This document shows positions 1 to 8,334 of a stretch of DNA of 64,000 nt, one piece after another (the stretch's first letter is position 1; every line of letters begins with the position of its first letter). The notes beneath the pieces are model-generated. The model was not told the origin of the DNA. It saw nothing but the letters and a program-made list of their open reading frames with translations, and ran no database searches. The translations under genes were made by a program, and so were the position numbers. The DNA is taken from NCBI GenBank assembly GCA_028292265.1, contig JAQGMR010000046.1, positions 124,001-188,000 of the forward strand. The letters run 5' to 3'. Source of the stretch: Herminiimonas sp. Lineage in GTDB: Bacteria > Pseudomonadota > Gammaproteobacteria > Burkholderiales > Burkholderiaceae_D.

Positions 1-394
1 GCCCCGGATGGTTGCCGTCAAGCGGTGCTTGTCCGCCGCATGCGGCGGGAAAGTCGGCTGGAACGCGCAGCGGCGCACAACTCTCAGGGAATTCGCCGGC
101 GAAGAAGTCGACGTGCGCCAGCAGGGCAGCGCACGTGGCGGAAAGGACGTCGGCTGGAAGCACGACGGTCTTGTCCGCGTGCCATGCGCCATAAAGCGCC
201 GCAGCAAACTCCAGGCTGTCTTCGATGTAGAGAGCGACGCGCTGTTTTTCAACGCCTTCGAGGCGCCGTTGCCATTGCCGCATGCGGTGCTGCCAGGAGT
301 CCGCCGTCACCGCGGCACTACCGCGCCAGCCGACGATTGCGTCGGTGGCGAACGGCGCGCAAGCCACGGAAAGGATGTCAGCGGGTTGTCGCAT
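1..394 (-). CDS. AMP-dependent acyl ligase, N-terminal part (cut by window edge)
   Basis: The minus strand from the ATG at 394 is open to the left edge, giving 131 residues that begin MRQPADILSV. The segment around 'VALYIEDSLEFAAALYGAWHA' style text (residues about 50-70) resembles the start of ANL-superfamily acyl-CoA synthetases, where the first subdomain lies before the ATP-binding P-loop. The P-loop and the adenylation motifs would lie outside the window. The start overlaps the end of the upstream membrane-protein gene by 17 bases, so the two are translationally linked. In aryl-polyene and related clusters a ligase at this position activates the aromatic starter acid for loading onto an ACP. 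The family call rests on a short N-terminus plus gene order, so it is moderately sure; the substrate is inferred. Confidence 0.6.
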   Translation of the reverse strand, partial: MRQPADILSVACAPFATDAIVGWRGSAAVTADSWQHRMRQWQRRLEGVEKQRVALYIEDSLEFAAALYGAWHADKTVVLPADVLSATCAALLAHVDFFAGEFPESCAPLRVPADFPAACGGQAPLDGNHPG

Positions 395-926
395 GTTCCT
401 GCCTTTTGAACCGGATGCGCCACAGGTATTCGCAGCAGAACAGCGCGCCCGTCAGCACATAGGACGCAACGCCGGTATAGAGGAACCAGACACGTTCGGA
501 CGCGAACAATGCAGTGGCGCCAGCGATGGTGCCATTGAGAAGGAAAAAGCCGCACCATACTTGCGTGACCCTGCGGGTATAGCGCACGGCCCTTGTTGAC
601 AAGTTGGGATCGGTGATGCGCGCGATGCGCTCGGCAACGCTCGGCGGCACCACAAGACTGTAGCCAAATACGCCGAAGAAAATCAGGCTGACGAGAACCG
701 GGTAGAACTTTAGCGGCGTTACGACGTTGCCGACCGCTGCGCCCAACGCCAGGCAGGCCGCACCCAACACCCACCACCAGCGCGTCGAGGTGTCGCGCAG
801 CGTGAAGGCGCGAAGCAGGGCCGCCAGCACCAGCAGCGCCGCCATTTGGCGCGGCTCAAGATGCCCGTGACCGAGCCAGATCGCGAGCGGATACAGCAGC
901 GTGACAATGACTGCCAAGGCCGCCAA
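378..926 (-). CDS. Inner-membrane protein of aryl-polyene-type cluster (COG4648-like)
   Basis: A 182-residue hydrophobic protein with about five predicted membrane segments: residues 1-18, 27-43, 48-68, 72-92 and 125-165. A soluble loop containing VAERIARITDPNLS lies between the fourth segment and the C-terminal ones. The same loop pattern is known from COG4648 membrane proteins found beside ACP pairs in aryl-polyene and dialkylresorcinol gene clusters. No ATG occurs in frame upstream before the ACP stop, so the start is a TTG at 926 or possibly a rarer codon a few residues earlier. It sits 17 bases after the first ACP and overlaps the ligase gene, which places it in the same operon. Its biochemical role is not known; export or membrane anchoring of the synthesis complex is only a guess. 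Confidence 0.7.
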   Translation of the reverse strand: MAALAVIVTLLYPLAIWLGHGHLEPRQMAALLVLAALLRAFTLRDTSTRWWWVLGAACLALGAAVGNVVTPLKFYPVLVSLIFFGVFGYSLVVPPSVAERIARITDPNLSTRAVRYTRRVTQVWCGFFLLNGTIAGATALFASERVWFLYTGVASYVLTGALFCCEYLWRIRFKRQEHATTR

Positions 927-943
927 GGCGGGGCGGACTATGG

Positions 944-1207
944 CTACTCTCCCACCAGTGCGAACAACGCGTTGACCACGTCGTCGACGGTTCTCACCGC
1001 CTTGAAGGTTTCTGGCTGCAGTCGCTTGCCGGTGTACTCCTTCACTTTCACGGCAAGGTCAACCGCGTCGATGCTGTCAATGTCCAGATCAGTGTAAAGG
1101 TTGGCCTGCGGTGTGATGGCGGCCTTGTCGATCTCAAACATGTCGTGCAGCGTCTGCACGGTCCACTCGAAGATCTCTTCCTTGCTGGCAGTGATGAGCG
1201 CAGTCAT
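944..1207 (-). CDS. Acyl carrier protein (first of a tandem pair)
   Basis: An 87-residue acidic four-helix protein. It contains DIDSIDAVDL at residues 42-51, where Ser45 is the expected 4'-phosphopantetheine attachment site. The length is normal for a free-standing ACP. It lies 18 bases downstream of a second ACP gene (1226-1483) on the same strand. Paired ACPs of different sequence are a hallmark of aryl-polyene-type polyketide/fatty acid clusters, where one is thought to carry the starter and the other the growing chain. The partners here are the chain-length-factor-like ketosynthase, the acyltransferase and the AMP ligase of the same operon. The two ACPs are only weakly alike outside the Ser motif, so they are unlikely to be a recent duplication. 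Confidence 0.9.
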   Translation of the reverse strand: MTALITASKEEIFEWTVQTLHDMFEIDKAAITPQANLYTDLDIDSIDAVDLAVKVKEYTGKRLQPETFKAVRTVDDVVNALFALVGE

Positions 1208-1225
1208 ACTTTTCTCGATTGCAGG

Positions 1226-1483
1226 TTATTTTGTCCGATGGGTGGTAATCAATTCGCCGAGCGTGCGGACCGAGCGAAAATGACCGCGTATTTCCGCCGA
1301 CTCGGCGGAGAGGCTAATGCCGTAGCGCTTCTGCAGGGCCACGCCCAACTCGAGTGCGTCAATCGAATCCAGTCCGAGCCCTTCGACGAACAGCGGCGTA
1401 TCGCTATCAATGTCTTCGGGACGCATATCTTCAAGCTGCAGCGCCTCGATAATCAGCGCCTTCACTTCCTCATGCAGCTCCAT
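1226..1483 (-). CDS. Acyl carrier protein (second of a tandem pair)
   Basis: An 85-residue ACP with the motif GLDSIDALEL around Ser40, the predicted phosphopantetheine site. I chose the ATG at 1483 (MELHEEVKAL) because AGGGAAGGG lies just upstream in the sense direction and the protein then has normal ACP length. An upstream extension to 1561 would add 26 non-ACP residues and only reads through the acyltransferase gene. The start lies inside the 3' end of the acyltransferase gene (14-base overlap), which suggests coupled translation. It presumably carries intermediates of the polyene or modified fatty acid made by this operon; the exact acyl group cannot be read from sequence. Confidence 0.9.
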   Translation of the reverse strand: MELHEEVKALIIEALQLEDMRPEDIDSDTPLFVEGLGLDSIDALELGVALQKRYGISLSAESAEIRGHFRSVRTLGELITTHRTK

Positions 1484-2282
1484 GTTGTTGCCCTTCCCTG
1501 GCGAAAAATTGTTGCAAGTAGTCGGTAAGCCGGCGGGCTGCCACGGTGTCGCACCCGCCACCCAGAAACGGTTGCACTGCTATGTCCTCCCGCACGTCGA
1601 AGGTGATATGCACGCGCCGGGCCGGCACACGCCACCATTTGTCGCCTTTGCCGAGGGTCGACGGTGTGCAGCGGATCACGACCGGGGTCAGGTCGCGTCC
1701 GCCCCGCAGCGCAACGTTGGCGGCGCCGCGCTTGAAGTGCAACGAACCACTGTTGGGCGTCCGGGTCCCCTCGGGGAATATGATCAGGTTGTTACCCGCC
1801 CGAAGCGAGCCAATGCAATCGTCCACCAGGCGCGGTCCGTCATCGCTGCGGACGTAAGCAGCCGCACGAACCGGGCCGCCGGTGAAGGGATTGTTCCAAA
1901 GCGTGCTCTTGACGATGCAGTCGGCATGTCGGACGAACGCCATCAGGAAAACCGTGTCGATGAGCGTTGGATGGTTTGCCACAACCAGCAGGCCGCGTCG
2001 GTTCAGCCGCTCCAGGCCCCGCACTTCGAATCGCAATATACCCAGCGCCTGCATCAGCGCGATGAAGCATTGAAAACTGGCACGTACGACACTACGCGCA
2101 ACGGCAGCGCGGGCGCCGCGCTCCCGAATGAAGAGCCGGATTGCTGGAAAAATGGCGAGCCCCAGAAGCAGCCCGCCGGTGCCAAAAGAGACGAAGCTGA
2201 TTCCTGTTCCCGCAATGCGCAGATATCGCCCGAGGTGGTCACGCACGGCGCGACCATTCCCAGGCATTGGCACCAGCTTCAC
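1470..2282 (-). CDS. Lysophospholipid/1-acylglycerol-3-phosphate acyltransferase family
   Basis: A 270-residue membrane-associated acyltransferase of the PlsC-like family. The catalytic HX4D motif is NHPTLID (His104, Asp109) and the substrate-binding block is FPEGTRT at 169-175. A hydrophobic stretch at residues 25-50 should anchor it in the inner membrane. The start is uncertain: GTG at 2282 gives the listed protein, and ATG at 2267 would shorten it by five residues. Either way it overlaps the upstream ketosynthase-like gene, so the operon is tightly packed. In aryl-polyene clusters a member of this family is thought to attach the finished acyl chain to a lipid anchor; here that role is inferred from the neighbours. 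Confidence 0.85.
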   Translation of the reverse strand: MKLVPMPGNGRAVRDHLGRYLRIAGTGISFVSFGTGGLLLGLAIFPAIRLFIRERGARAAVARSVVRASFQCFIALMQALGILRFEVRGLERLNRRGLLVVANHPTLIDTVFLMAFVRHADCIVKSTLWNNPFTGGPVRAAAYVRSDDGPRLVDDCIGSLRAGNNLIIFPEGTRTPNSGSLHFKRGAANVALRGGRDLTPVVIRCTPSTLGKGDKWWRVPARRVHITFDVREDIAVQPFLGGGCDTVAARRLTDYLQQFFAREGQQHGAA

Positions 2283-2985
2283 GCGTCATGCGTGGCTGGT
2301 CGCCCATGAAGAATCGGAAGGCGTCGAGGCCACCGCACGAGATATTTTCACGGTCGGGCTCGCGCGGCTGCAGAGGCAGCGGGAGCCAGGTCAACCCAAA
2401 GGCGTCATCCCCAGCCGGCTCCATTAACCACGCCCATGCGAACGCGGCTTCGTTTGGCTCCTTGAATGGCGCGTATTCGGGCGGAAGAGGGCAATCGTAG
2501 ACAATCAGCAGCACTGCCGGTTCGCCGTCGGCCAGCAGCCCGCAGGCTTCAATCACGGCATGTTCGACGCTGCTCAGCCCGCCGGCAACGGCAACATGGT
2601 TGGCCGTGTCGCCGTGCGCAATAGAGAGCAAACCAGCAATGCCGTTGTGAACGGACAGGGCGAACGAAGTCGGTGAAAGAGGCTCTCCAGCTGAAAGCCC
2701 CCGCAGCAGGTTGACGGAGCGCCCGACTTCACCGTGGCGCGAGCAGAACACGATCGGTACACCGGTGCGTCCATTCAGGCAGGTGAACGCAACCTCGAAG
2801 ACCATTTTGCCAAGCAGACCGAGGCGGCGACGCTGCATGGGGGGCAGTGCGGCAAGTGGCGGTTCAACGCCGCACTCTGGCAGGCTGGCATGGCTGCGAC
2901 TCCACGCGCGCCAGGCGTCCTCCGTTTCCAGCCCGGGAGCCCACGCGGCGTGTGAAACTATGGAAAATCGAACCGCTGGGTACAT
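2239..2985 (-). CDS. Beta-ketoacyl synthase-like chain length factor (PF13723 type)
   Basis: A 248-residue protein resembling the short N-terminal ketosynthase family found in aryl-polyene and dialkylresorcinol clusters. Recognisable parts are PPMQRRRLGLLGKMV near 48-62, VFCSRHGEVGRSV near 79-91 and LSPTSFALSVHNGIAGLLSI near 102-121. In full ketosynthases the last segment includes the catalytic Cys (C-S-S motif), but this protein has no Cys there. It is therefore expected to be a partner subunit (chain length factor) rather than an independent condensing enzyme. A true ketosynthase is not present in the window and would lie further left. It is the first gene of the minus-strand operon, preceded by a good promoter at 3018-3045. 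Confidence 0.8.
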   Translation of the reverse strand: MYPAVRFSIVSHAAWAPGLETEDAWRAWSRSHASLPECGVEPPLAALPPMQRRRLGLLGKMVFEVAFTCLNGRTGVPIVFCSRHGEVGRSVNLLRGLSAGEPLSPTSFALSVHNGIAGLLSIAHGDTANHVAVAGGLSSVEHAVIEACGLLADGEPAVLLIVYDCPLPPEYAPFKEPNEAAFAWAWLMEPAGDDAFGLTWLPLPLQPREPDRENISCGGLDAFRFFMGDQPRMTREAGANAWEWSRRA

Positions 2986-3017
2986 CGCTAAACCGTTCTG
3001 TGAATATCACTCAAAGA

Positions 3018-3045
3018 ATTATATCGATTTGCGATAAATCAACAA
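3018..3045 (-). promoter_or_regulatory. Sigma-70-type promoter of the aryl-polyene-type operon
   Basis: On the minus strand a perfect -10 box TATAAT (3018-3023) lies 16 bases downstream of TTGTTG (3040-3045). This places transcription start near 3011, about 25 bases before the ATG at 2985. The surrounding 2990-3200 stretch is clearly more AT-rich than the neighbouring genes. A weak Fnr-like sequence, TTGCGATAAATCAA (3029-3042), overlaps the spacer and may be chance. Confidence 0.6.
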
Positions 3046-3218
3046 TAGTGGTTGTTGAATGTTAGGCGAAGAACGCGACACTGTATTTTCTGTGCACGGA
3101 AACCCTTTACACGGAATTACTGGCGTGCTGTTTTGCGAAGACCTCATGCTAGAAAAGCATTATTTGCCAGTTATCAGGCCGGTTGAACTGACTCTCTACT
3201 GGCGAAAACCGCTGGTCC

Positions 3219-3665
3219 TCATGGCAGTGCGGCCGCCTGCGCGTGCGCCCATGCCACGATGCCGGCCGCGTCCAGCGCCCCCGCCTGTCGCGCCACTTCC
3301 CGCCCGTCCTTGAACAGCGCCAGCGTCGGAATGCTCCGGATGGCATAGCGCGCTGCGACGTCCTGCGCCTGTTCGGTGTCTAGTTTGGCCACGCGAAATG
3401 ACGGCTCCAGGCGCTGCGCGGCCTGCGCGTAGGCCGGCGCCATCACCCGGCACGGTCCGCACCATGGCGCCCAGAAATCGACCAGCACCGGAATCTGGCT
3501 GCGGGTAATGTGCTGCGCAAAACGCGCGGTATTGAGATCCACGGGTTGCCCGGTAAACAGGAGTTTGCTGCATTTGCCGCAGACCGGTTCCGCGTGGAGG
3601 CGGTCCGCGGGAACGCGGTTCACCGCATCGCAATGTGGACAAACGATATGCAAAGAATCAGGCAT
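3219..3665 (-). CDS. trxC: Thioredoxin 2 with N-terminal zinc-binding domain
   Basis: A 148-residue cytoplasmic thioredoxin. The N-terminal part has two Cys pairs, CPHC (9-12) and CGKC (29-32), forming the zinc site that distinguishes TrxC from TrxA. The redox-active site is WCGPC at 68-72, followed by the cis-Pro segment SIPTLALF near 115. It reduces protein disulfides using thioredoxin reductase, and in E. coli trxC belongs to the OxyR peroxide response. No OxyR site was identified here. The start is the ATG at 3665 with GGAAAG upstream. It is transcribed alone; the aryl-polyene-type operon begins 233 bases downstream with its own promoter. Confidence 0.96.
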   Translation of the reverse strand: MPDSLHIVCPHCDAVNRVPADRLHAEPVCGKCSKLLFTGQPVDLNTARFAQHITRSQIPVLVDFWAPWCGPCRVMAPAYAQAAQRLEPSFRVAKLDTEQAQDVAARYAIRSIPTLALFKDGREVARQAGALDAAGIVAWAHAQAAALP

Positions 3666-4000
3666 GGCTTTCCTTCGATTTTGTGGTGGTGCATTGCATC
3701 AGGCGCCGACGCTCGCCGCCAATTCGAGGCGAATGACCTCGCTAGTGACCTCGATATAGTAGGCGAGCATCTATCAAATAGGGCCGCACCGACTATCCAC
3801 AACGCTAATTTCAATGTCAATCTTGATGCAGGTTCGAGGTGCCGCGGTGCGGTTCTGGTATTTCTGGCAGCGACTGCGAAGGCGAAATGTCGCTACGAAT
3901 TCTCACCGTCGTCTCGACGTTCCCGCACGCGACTTCGCAGCTTGATCCATCGGCGTAACCACGCGCCTTTGGAACGACTGCAAATAGCAAGGAGAAAAGC
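3666..4000. other. Intergenic region between trxC and a divergent secreted-protein gene
   Basis: This 335-base stretch separates two divergently read genes and must hold both promoters. No convincing coding sequence is present. The only clear structure is a direct repeat TGACCTCG at 3734 and 3746, spaced by CTAG, close to the trxC side. I could not define -35 and -10 boxes with confidence for either gene. Confidence 0.5.
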
Positions 4001-4447
4001 ATGAAGCGATTATTCATGGTGTCGGCTTTGGCGGTCTCAAGCGTCCTCACGGCCGGCTTTGCATGGCCGGCCGACCCGCCCGCTGCCCGGAGCGATGCAA
4101 AGGCACAAGACCAGGAGCCTATCTTTGGCGGCAGGATGATGACGAAGGAGGAGCGCGCCGAATACCACGCCAGAATGCGCGCGTCGAAAACTGTCGCGGA
4201 ACGCAGAAAGGTGCGCAAGGAGCAGCATGATGCGATGGTGGCTCGCGCGAAAGAGCGTGGCGTCACGATTCCAGATGACCCGACAGCCAAAGGGCCCGGC
4301 ATGGGCCCGGCAGGTGGCATGGGTTCGAGCGGCATGGGACTTGGGGGAACGGGATCCGGTGGCATGGGGCCGGGCGGTGGCATGGGGCCGGATGGAGGCA
4401 CGGGGTCGCGGAACGGGACAGGACCAAATCCCGGCGGCAATCGCTGA
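4001..4447 (+). CDS. Secreted Gly/Met-rich protein of unknown function
   Basis: A 148-residue protein with a signal peptide (residues 1-24, cleavage likely after the AWPA segment). The central charged helix (about 45-85) contains MTKEERAEYHARMRASK and a second run of Arg/Lys/Glu residues. The C-terminal third is almost entirely Gly, Met, Ser and Pro in repeating GGMG-type units. Proteins of this build, with 'MTxEERxEYRxRMRAAKT'-like text, occur widely in Burkholderiales beside c-type cytochromes but have no established role as far as I know. Here too a cytochrome c gene follows after 66 bases on the same strand. Met/Gly-rich tails can bind copper, but that is speculation. The start ATG is preceded by AAGGAG. 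Confidence 0.75.
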   Translation: MKRLFMVSALAVSSVLTAGFAWPADPPAARSDAKAQDQEPIFGGRMMTKEERAEYHARMRASKTVAERRKVRKEQHDAMVARAKERGVTIPDDPTAKGPGMGPAGGMGSSGMGLGGTGSGGMGPGGGMGPDGGTGSRNGTGPNPGGNR

Positions 4448-4513
4448 AGCATTCCGCCCCGCGCCGGGCGAAGGCTTTCTGCAGGAAGCCGTTCCGCCCG
4501 ACGAGGATTATTC

Positions 4514-4909
4514 ATGAACGTTCGCCGGAGATGGCTTATGCCTCCCACGAAATACGCCAGGACCCTTGTGTCGTGCGTCGCGCTCAGCTATTGCATGTTG
4601 GCCCACGCGCAATCCACGCCAGAACGTGAACCGTCACGCGGCGAACTCCTCTATTCAACCCACTGCATTGCCTGCCATACGACCCACGTCCACTGGCGCA
4701 ACCAGCGCCTGGCTACCGATTGGGCGACCCTGACCCGACAAGTTCGCCGCTGGCAGGGCAATGCGCATCTCGATTGGAACGATGAAGACATACTGGCGGT
4801 GACCCGCTACCTGAATGGGCTTTATTATCATTACCCGCCGGGACCGGAAGAAAAGGCAGTTACCTTGAACGAAAGCAATGCGCAACAGGCCAGCAAGCTC
4901 CCTCATTAG
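4514..4909 (+). CDS. Periplasmic monohaem cytochrome c-like protein
   Basis: A 131-residue protein with a membrane-spanning export signal up to about residue 33 (cleavage near AHAQS). A single haem-binding motif CIACH lies at about residues 51-55. The region after it has conserved-looking Trp, Arg and WNDEDILAVTRYLNGLYYHYP near 95-115, but no obvious distal Met ligand in the usual 'MP' context. The distal axial ligand is therefore unclear. GAGGA upstream of the ATG at 4514 supports this start. It probably forms an operon with the preceding Gly/Met-rich secreted protein. The redox partner is unknown; such small cytochromes often serve sulfur or copper oxidation or act as electron shuttles. Confidence 0.8.
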   Translation: MNVRRRWLMPPTKYARTLVSCVALSYCMLAHAQSTPEREPSRGELLYSTHCIACHTTHVHWRNQRLATDWATLTRQVRRWQGNAHLDWNDEDILAVTRYLNGLYYHYPPGPEEKAVTLNESNAQQASKLPH

Positions 4910-5016
4910 TTGCGCAAACGACCGGCGAGTGCGTGTTGGACCTGGATACTGCGCCTGCTGTGCGCGCACGATCCTCTGCTATGATGGCCCGGATGTTGTT
5001 CACGCCCGGAGCCCGC

Positions 5017-5520
5017 ATGCTGAAGAGTCTCGGCACCATCGCCATTATCGTAATTCTGCTGGTTCCCGTTGCCGCGCTGCTGGCCGGCCAGCTCTCAATG
5101 TTGTCCGGCACAAGGCCGACCGACATTGGCCCAAAAAACGGCTTGCTCAAGGCGCCAGTAGCGTCCAGCTGGAATGTCGTAATGAGCCAGGCTGCGCACT
5201 ATCCCCACACCGATTACCACGTCATCGCGCCACTCACGTTTTCGGGCGACAGCAAGGCGGCGATGGCGCGTCTCGCCACCGTCGTCGCAGCGATGCCCGG
5301 CGCCCGCATCATCGAGTCGCGACCCGATTACCTGTACGCTGAATTTCAGACGCGCTGGCTAAAGTTCGTGGACGATGTGGAATTCCTGCCTGACCAGTCG
5401 CGCCAGGTTATCGACGTGCGCTCTGCTTCGCGACTCGGGCGCAAGGACTTCGGCGTTAATCGCAAGCGGCTCGAAGAGGTCCGAGCCAGGTTTGGCGGCC
5501 GGGACGGTGCGCTTAAGTAG
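5017..5520 (+). CDS. DUF1499 family membrane-anchored protein
   Basis: A 167-residue protein with an N-terminal membrane segment (residues 1-25). A DUF1499 domain follows, recognisable from ARIIESRPDYLYAEFQTRW, FVDDVEFLPD and VIDVRSASRLGRKDFGVNRKR. The last string is the family's most conserved part. The ATG at 5017 was chosen because it places the hydrophobic segment directly at the N-terminus; in-frame Mets upstream (from 4933) would add non-hydrophobic sequence. The function of the family is unknown. It stands alone between a cytochrome gene and a convergent DUF1223 gene. Confidence 0.8.
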   Translation: MLKSLGTIAIIVILLVPVAALLAGQLSMLSGTRPTDIGPKNGLLKAPVASSWNVVMSQAAHYPHTDYHVIAPLTFSGDSKAAMARLATVVAAMPGARIIESRPDYLYAEFQTRWLKFVDDVEFLPDQSRQVIDVRSASRLGRKDFGVNRKRLEEVRARFGGRDGALK

Positions 5521-5560
5521 TCAGCGAAGCGTAATCGCCACACCTTCTGACGCAGCTCGG

Positions 5561-6379
5561 CTAATTGCTGCACAGCGGCGTTGACAACGCCTGCACTACA
5601 TCACCTTCCGCAGACTGCATGAACGCAGCCACCCCGAGCCGCCCCTGCCGTGCATCGGCCGGCAGCGCCAAGGCGCGCGGCAAAGCGAGCCTCTGCTGGC
5701 CAGCATTGGCCGGAACCGTAACAGGCCCGATCCAGTCTCGTACAACATAGTCGTGCTTAAGCGTCGCGCCGCTATTTTCTCCGGCCTTCACCTGGCTCGA
5801 CAATCCATTTTCAAAGAGGGCAACGAACACATTGCCGCCTGCCGGAGCGCGCACTTCAACATCGACTGACGCGGTGTTGCCGGTTCGGGCGCGCTGCCGC
5901 AACACGATGTCAGCCATGGCCGGTTTTGCATTGATGCGCTGGAGCGTATTGGCCAGGCGTCCGGCTGTATTCCAGTCGCGCAGCTCCCGGGACGACACAA
6001 AGATTTCGGGCGTGTATATCGTCTTGCTGCGGGCGAGACCAGAAAGCCAGCGCTGTCGTTCGGTGTAGTCGCGGGTGGCGAACCGGTCCTTCCAGCCGAT
6101 GGTATCCCAGTAGTCCACATGGAGGGCGAGCGGAACCACCTTCTGCGCCAAGTCCGGATGCGCCCCCAGGCTGGCGACGAATTTGTCAGCGGGCGGGCAG
6201 CTGCTGCATCCTTCGGAGGTGTAGAGCTCCAGCAAGGCCACTGTATAGGCCGGGCTTTTTGCGCTGCATTGGGCCAGCACTGGTTGCGCGCTCAGACACA
6301 GCAACAAGGCCGCCACGCCTCGGCCCGCGACGACGGGGAGCACCGGCCTTGCAATGCAGTGACGGTTCAGATGGAACAT
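5561..6379 (-). CDS. DUF1223 family secreted thioredoxin-like protein
   Basis: A 272-residue exported protein: signal peptide to about residue 37 (PVLAQ), then ALLELYTSEGCSSCPPADKF, the diagnostic N-terminal motif of DUF1223. A CxxC pair sits there in a thioredoxin-like context. Further family blocks are HVDYWDTIGWKDRFA and YTPEIFVSSRELRDW. The second half is a beta-rich domain. A redox or metal-handling role in the periplasm is plausible from the CSSCPP motif but not demonstrated. The ATG at 6379 has AAGGAG seven bases upstream; a TTG six codons earlier is less likely. Confidence 0.85.
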   Translation of the reverse strand: MFHLNRHCIARPVLPVVAGRGVAALLLCLSAQPVLAQCSAKSPAYTVALLELYTSEGCSSCPPADKFVASLGAHPDLAQKVVPLALHVDYWDTIGWKDRFATRDYTERQRWLSGLARSKTIYTPEIFVSSRELRDWNTAGRLANTLQRINAKPAMADIVLRQRARTGNTASVDVEVRAPAGGNVFVALFENGLSSQVKAGENSGATLKHDYVVRDWIGPVTVPANAGQQRLALPRALALPADARQGRLGVAAFMQSAEGDVVQALSTPLCSN

Positions 6380-6542
6380 GGTGGGCACTCCTTGCAAAAG
6401 TTACTCGAGTAGTTTGGTCGCTCGACGCAACCGGAACTTACAGCCGCTTGCGATCCGCCGCCGGGCCGGACCCGTCGCTACGGTAGAATGAGGCCATCGC
6501 AGGCAAGCTGCTGCATCAACCCGTTTTGCATTCCCCCATTCA

Positions 6543-8318
6543 ATGAGTAACGACAAAAAAGGCGGTCCCGCGAATCCCCCCGTGAACGCAGCGCCCAGCC
6601 CCTCTTCCCCAAGTTCCAATTTTCTGCGCGCGATCGTGGAGCACGACATTGCGTCCGGTGACTACGCAGCGCGGACCGATGTCAACGGTCACCCGTTGCC
6701 ACAGGTCGTCACGCGTTTCCCGCCGGAGCCAAACGGCTATCTTCATATAGGCCACGCAAAATCGATTTGCCTCAACTTCGGGTTGGCGCGCGATTATGGC
6801 GGTCGTTGCCATCTAAGATTCGACGACACCAACCCGACTAAAGAAGAGCAGGAATACGTCGATACCATCATCGATAGCGTCAAGTGGCTCGGCTTCGACT
6901 GGCATGACGGGCGCGCAAGCCATCTCTATTACGCCAGCGACTATTTTCCGACCCTGTACGCCATTGCCGAATACCTGGTCGGTGCCGGCCACGCGTATGT
7001 GGACAGCCAAACCGCGGAACAGATGGTTGCAAACCGGGGTAACTTCGGCGAGGCGGGAACCGACTCGCCCTACCGCAACCGCACGCCCAAGGAATCACTG
7101 GACTTGCTGCGCCGAATGAAGGCGGGCGAGTTCAAGGATGGCGAACACGTCCTGCGCGCGAAGATTGACATGGCTTCGCCCAACATGAACATGCGGGACC
7201 CGGCGATCTATCGCATTCGTCATGCGCATCACCACCGTACCGGCGACGAATGGTGCATCTATCCGATGTATGACTACACGCATCCGATTTCCGATGCGCT
7301 CGAACACATCACCCATTCAATCTGCACCCTAGAGTTTCAGGATCATCGCCCATTCTATGACTGGATACTCGAGCGTTGCGCGGAGGCCAACTTCTTCAAG
7401 CGGCCGCTGCCGCACCAGTATGAATTCGCGCGCTTGAACCTGAGCTTCGCCATCACCTCCAAGCGCAAACTGCTGCAACTGGTGGAAGAAAAAACCGTCG
7501 ACGGCTGGGACGATCCACGGATGCCAACCATCGTCGGCATCCGTCGGCGCGGCTACACACCCGAATCGATACGTCTTTTCTCCGAGCGCATTGGCGTGGC
7601 CAAGGCAGACAGCTGGATCGACATGGGAACGCTGGAAGGCGCATTGCGCGACGATCTCGATGCACGCGCGCCACGCGCCGCCGTAGTCCTGCAACCGCTG
7701 AAACTGGTCATCGACAACTTTCCCGAAGACTTGAGCGTTGAGTGCAGCGCACCGGTGCATCCACACTTGCCCGAGCATGGCGTGCGGACCTTCCCGATTT
7801 CCAAAAACTTGTGGATCGAGGAAGAAGACTTCATGGAAGTCGCGAGCAAGGGCTACTTCCGCCTGTTCCCTGGCAACCGGGTACGGCTGCGTTACGGCTA
7901 TGTGGTCGAGTGCACCGGCTGCGACAAGGATGCAACGGGCAAGGTTATCGCCGTGCACTGCACCTATTTCCCGGACAGTAAATCCGGCTCGGAGGGCTCG
8001 GCGAACTACAAGGTGAAGGGCAATATCCATTGGGTCAGCGCCCACCATGCAGTGCAGGCCGAAGTGCGCTTGTATGACCGGCTGTTTCTCGACCCGCATC
8101 CGGACGCCGGCGGCAAGGTCTTCATGCAGGCCTTGAATCCCGACTCCAAAAAAACAGTTCAAGCGTGGATGGAGCCCGGTCTCGCGCGCGCCCTGCCGGA
8201 GGACCGGTATCAATTCGAGCGCCACGGCTATTTTGTCGCCGACCGTATTGACTCCGTACCGGGCAAACCGGTTTTCAATCGCATCGTTACCTTGAAGGAT
8301 TCCTGGGCCGCGAAGTAG
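6543..8318 (+). CDS. glnS: Glutaminyl-tRNA synthetase
   Basis: A 591-residue class I aminoacyl-tRNA synthetase that charges tRNA-Gln with glutamine in the cytoplasm. The HIGH motif is at residues 68-71 within PPEPNGYLHIGHAKSI. The KMSKS-equivalent is ITSKRKL near residue 305, as usual for GlnRS. The RFDDTNPTKE string (near 95) and the C-terminal beta-barrel anticodon-binding domains are present. A Pro/Ser-rich, probably disordered extension of about 25 residues precedes the catalytic domain. Length is typical of proteobacterial GlnS. A possible -10 box TAGAAT lies at 6484-6489, but I found no convincing -35 and only a poor ribosome binding site. Confidence 0.98.
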   Translation: MSNDKKGGPANPPVNAAPSPSSPSSNFLRAIVEHDIASGDYAARTDVNGHPLPQVVTRFPPEPNGYLHIGHAKSICLNFGLARDYGGRCHLRFDDTNPTKEEQEYVDTIIDSVKWLGFDWHDGRASHLYYASDYFPTLYAIAEYLVGAGHAYVDSQTAEQMVANRGNFGEAGTDSPYRNRTPKESLDLLRRMKAGEFKDGEHVLRAKIDMASPNMNMRDPAIYRIRHAHHHRTGDEWCIYPMYDYTHPISDALEHITHSICTLEFQDHRPFYDWILERCAEANFFKRPLPHQYEFARLNLSFAITSKRKLLQLVEEKTVDGWDDPRMPTIVGIRRRGYTPESIRLFSERIGVAKADSWIDMGTLEGALRDDLDARAPRAAVVLQPLKLVIDNFPEDLSVECSAPVHPHLPEHGVRTFPISKNLWIEEEDFMEVASKGYFRLFPGNRVRLRYGYVVECTGCDKDATGKVIAVHCTYFPDSKSGSEGSANYKVKGNIHWVSAHHAVQAEVRLYDRLFLDPHPDAGGKVFMQALNPDSKKTVQAWMEPGLARALPEDRYQFERHGYFVADRIDSVPGKPVFNRIVTLKDSWAAK

Positions 8319-8334
8319 GTGTCGGCCCGCCACT

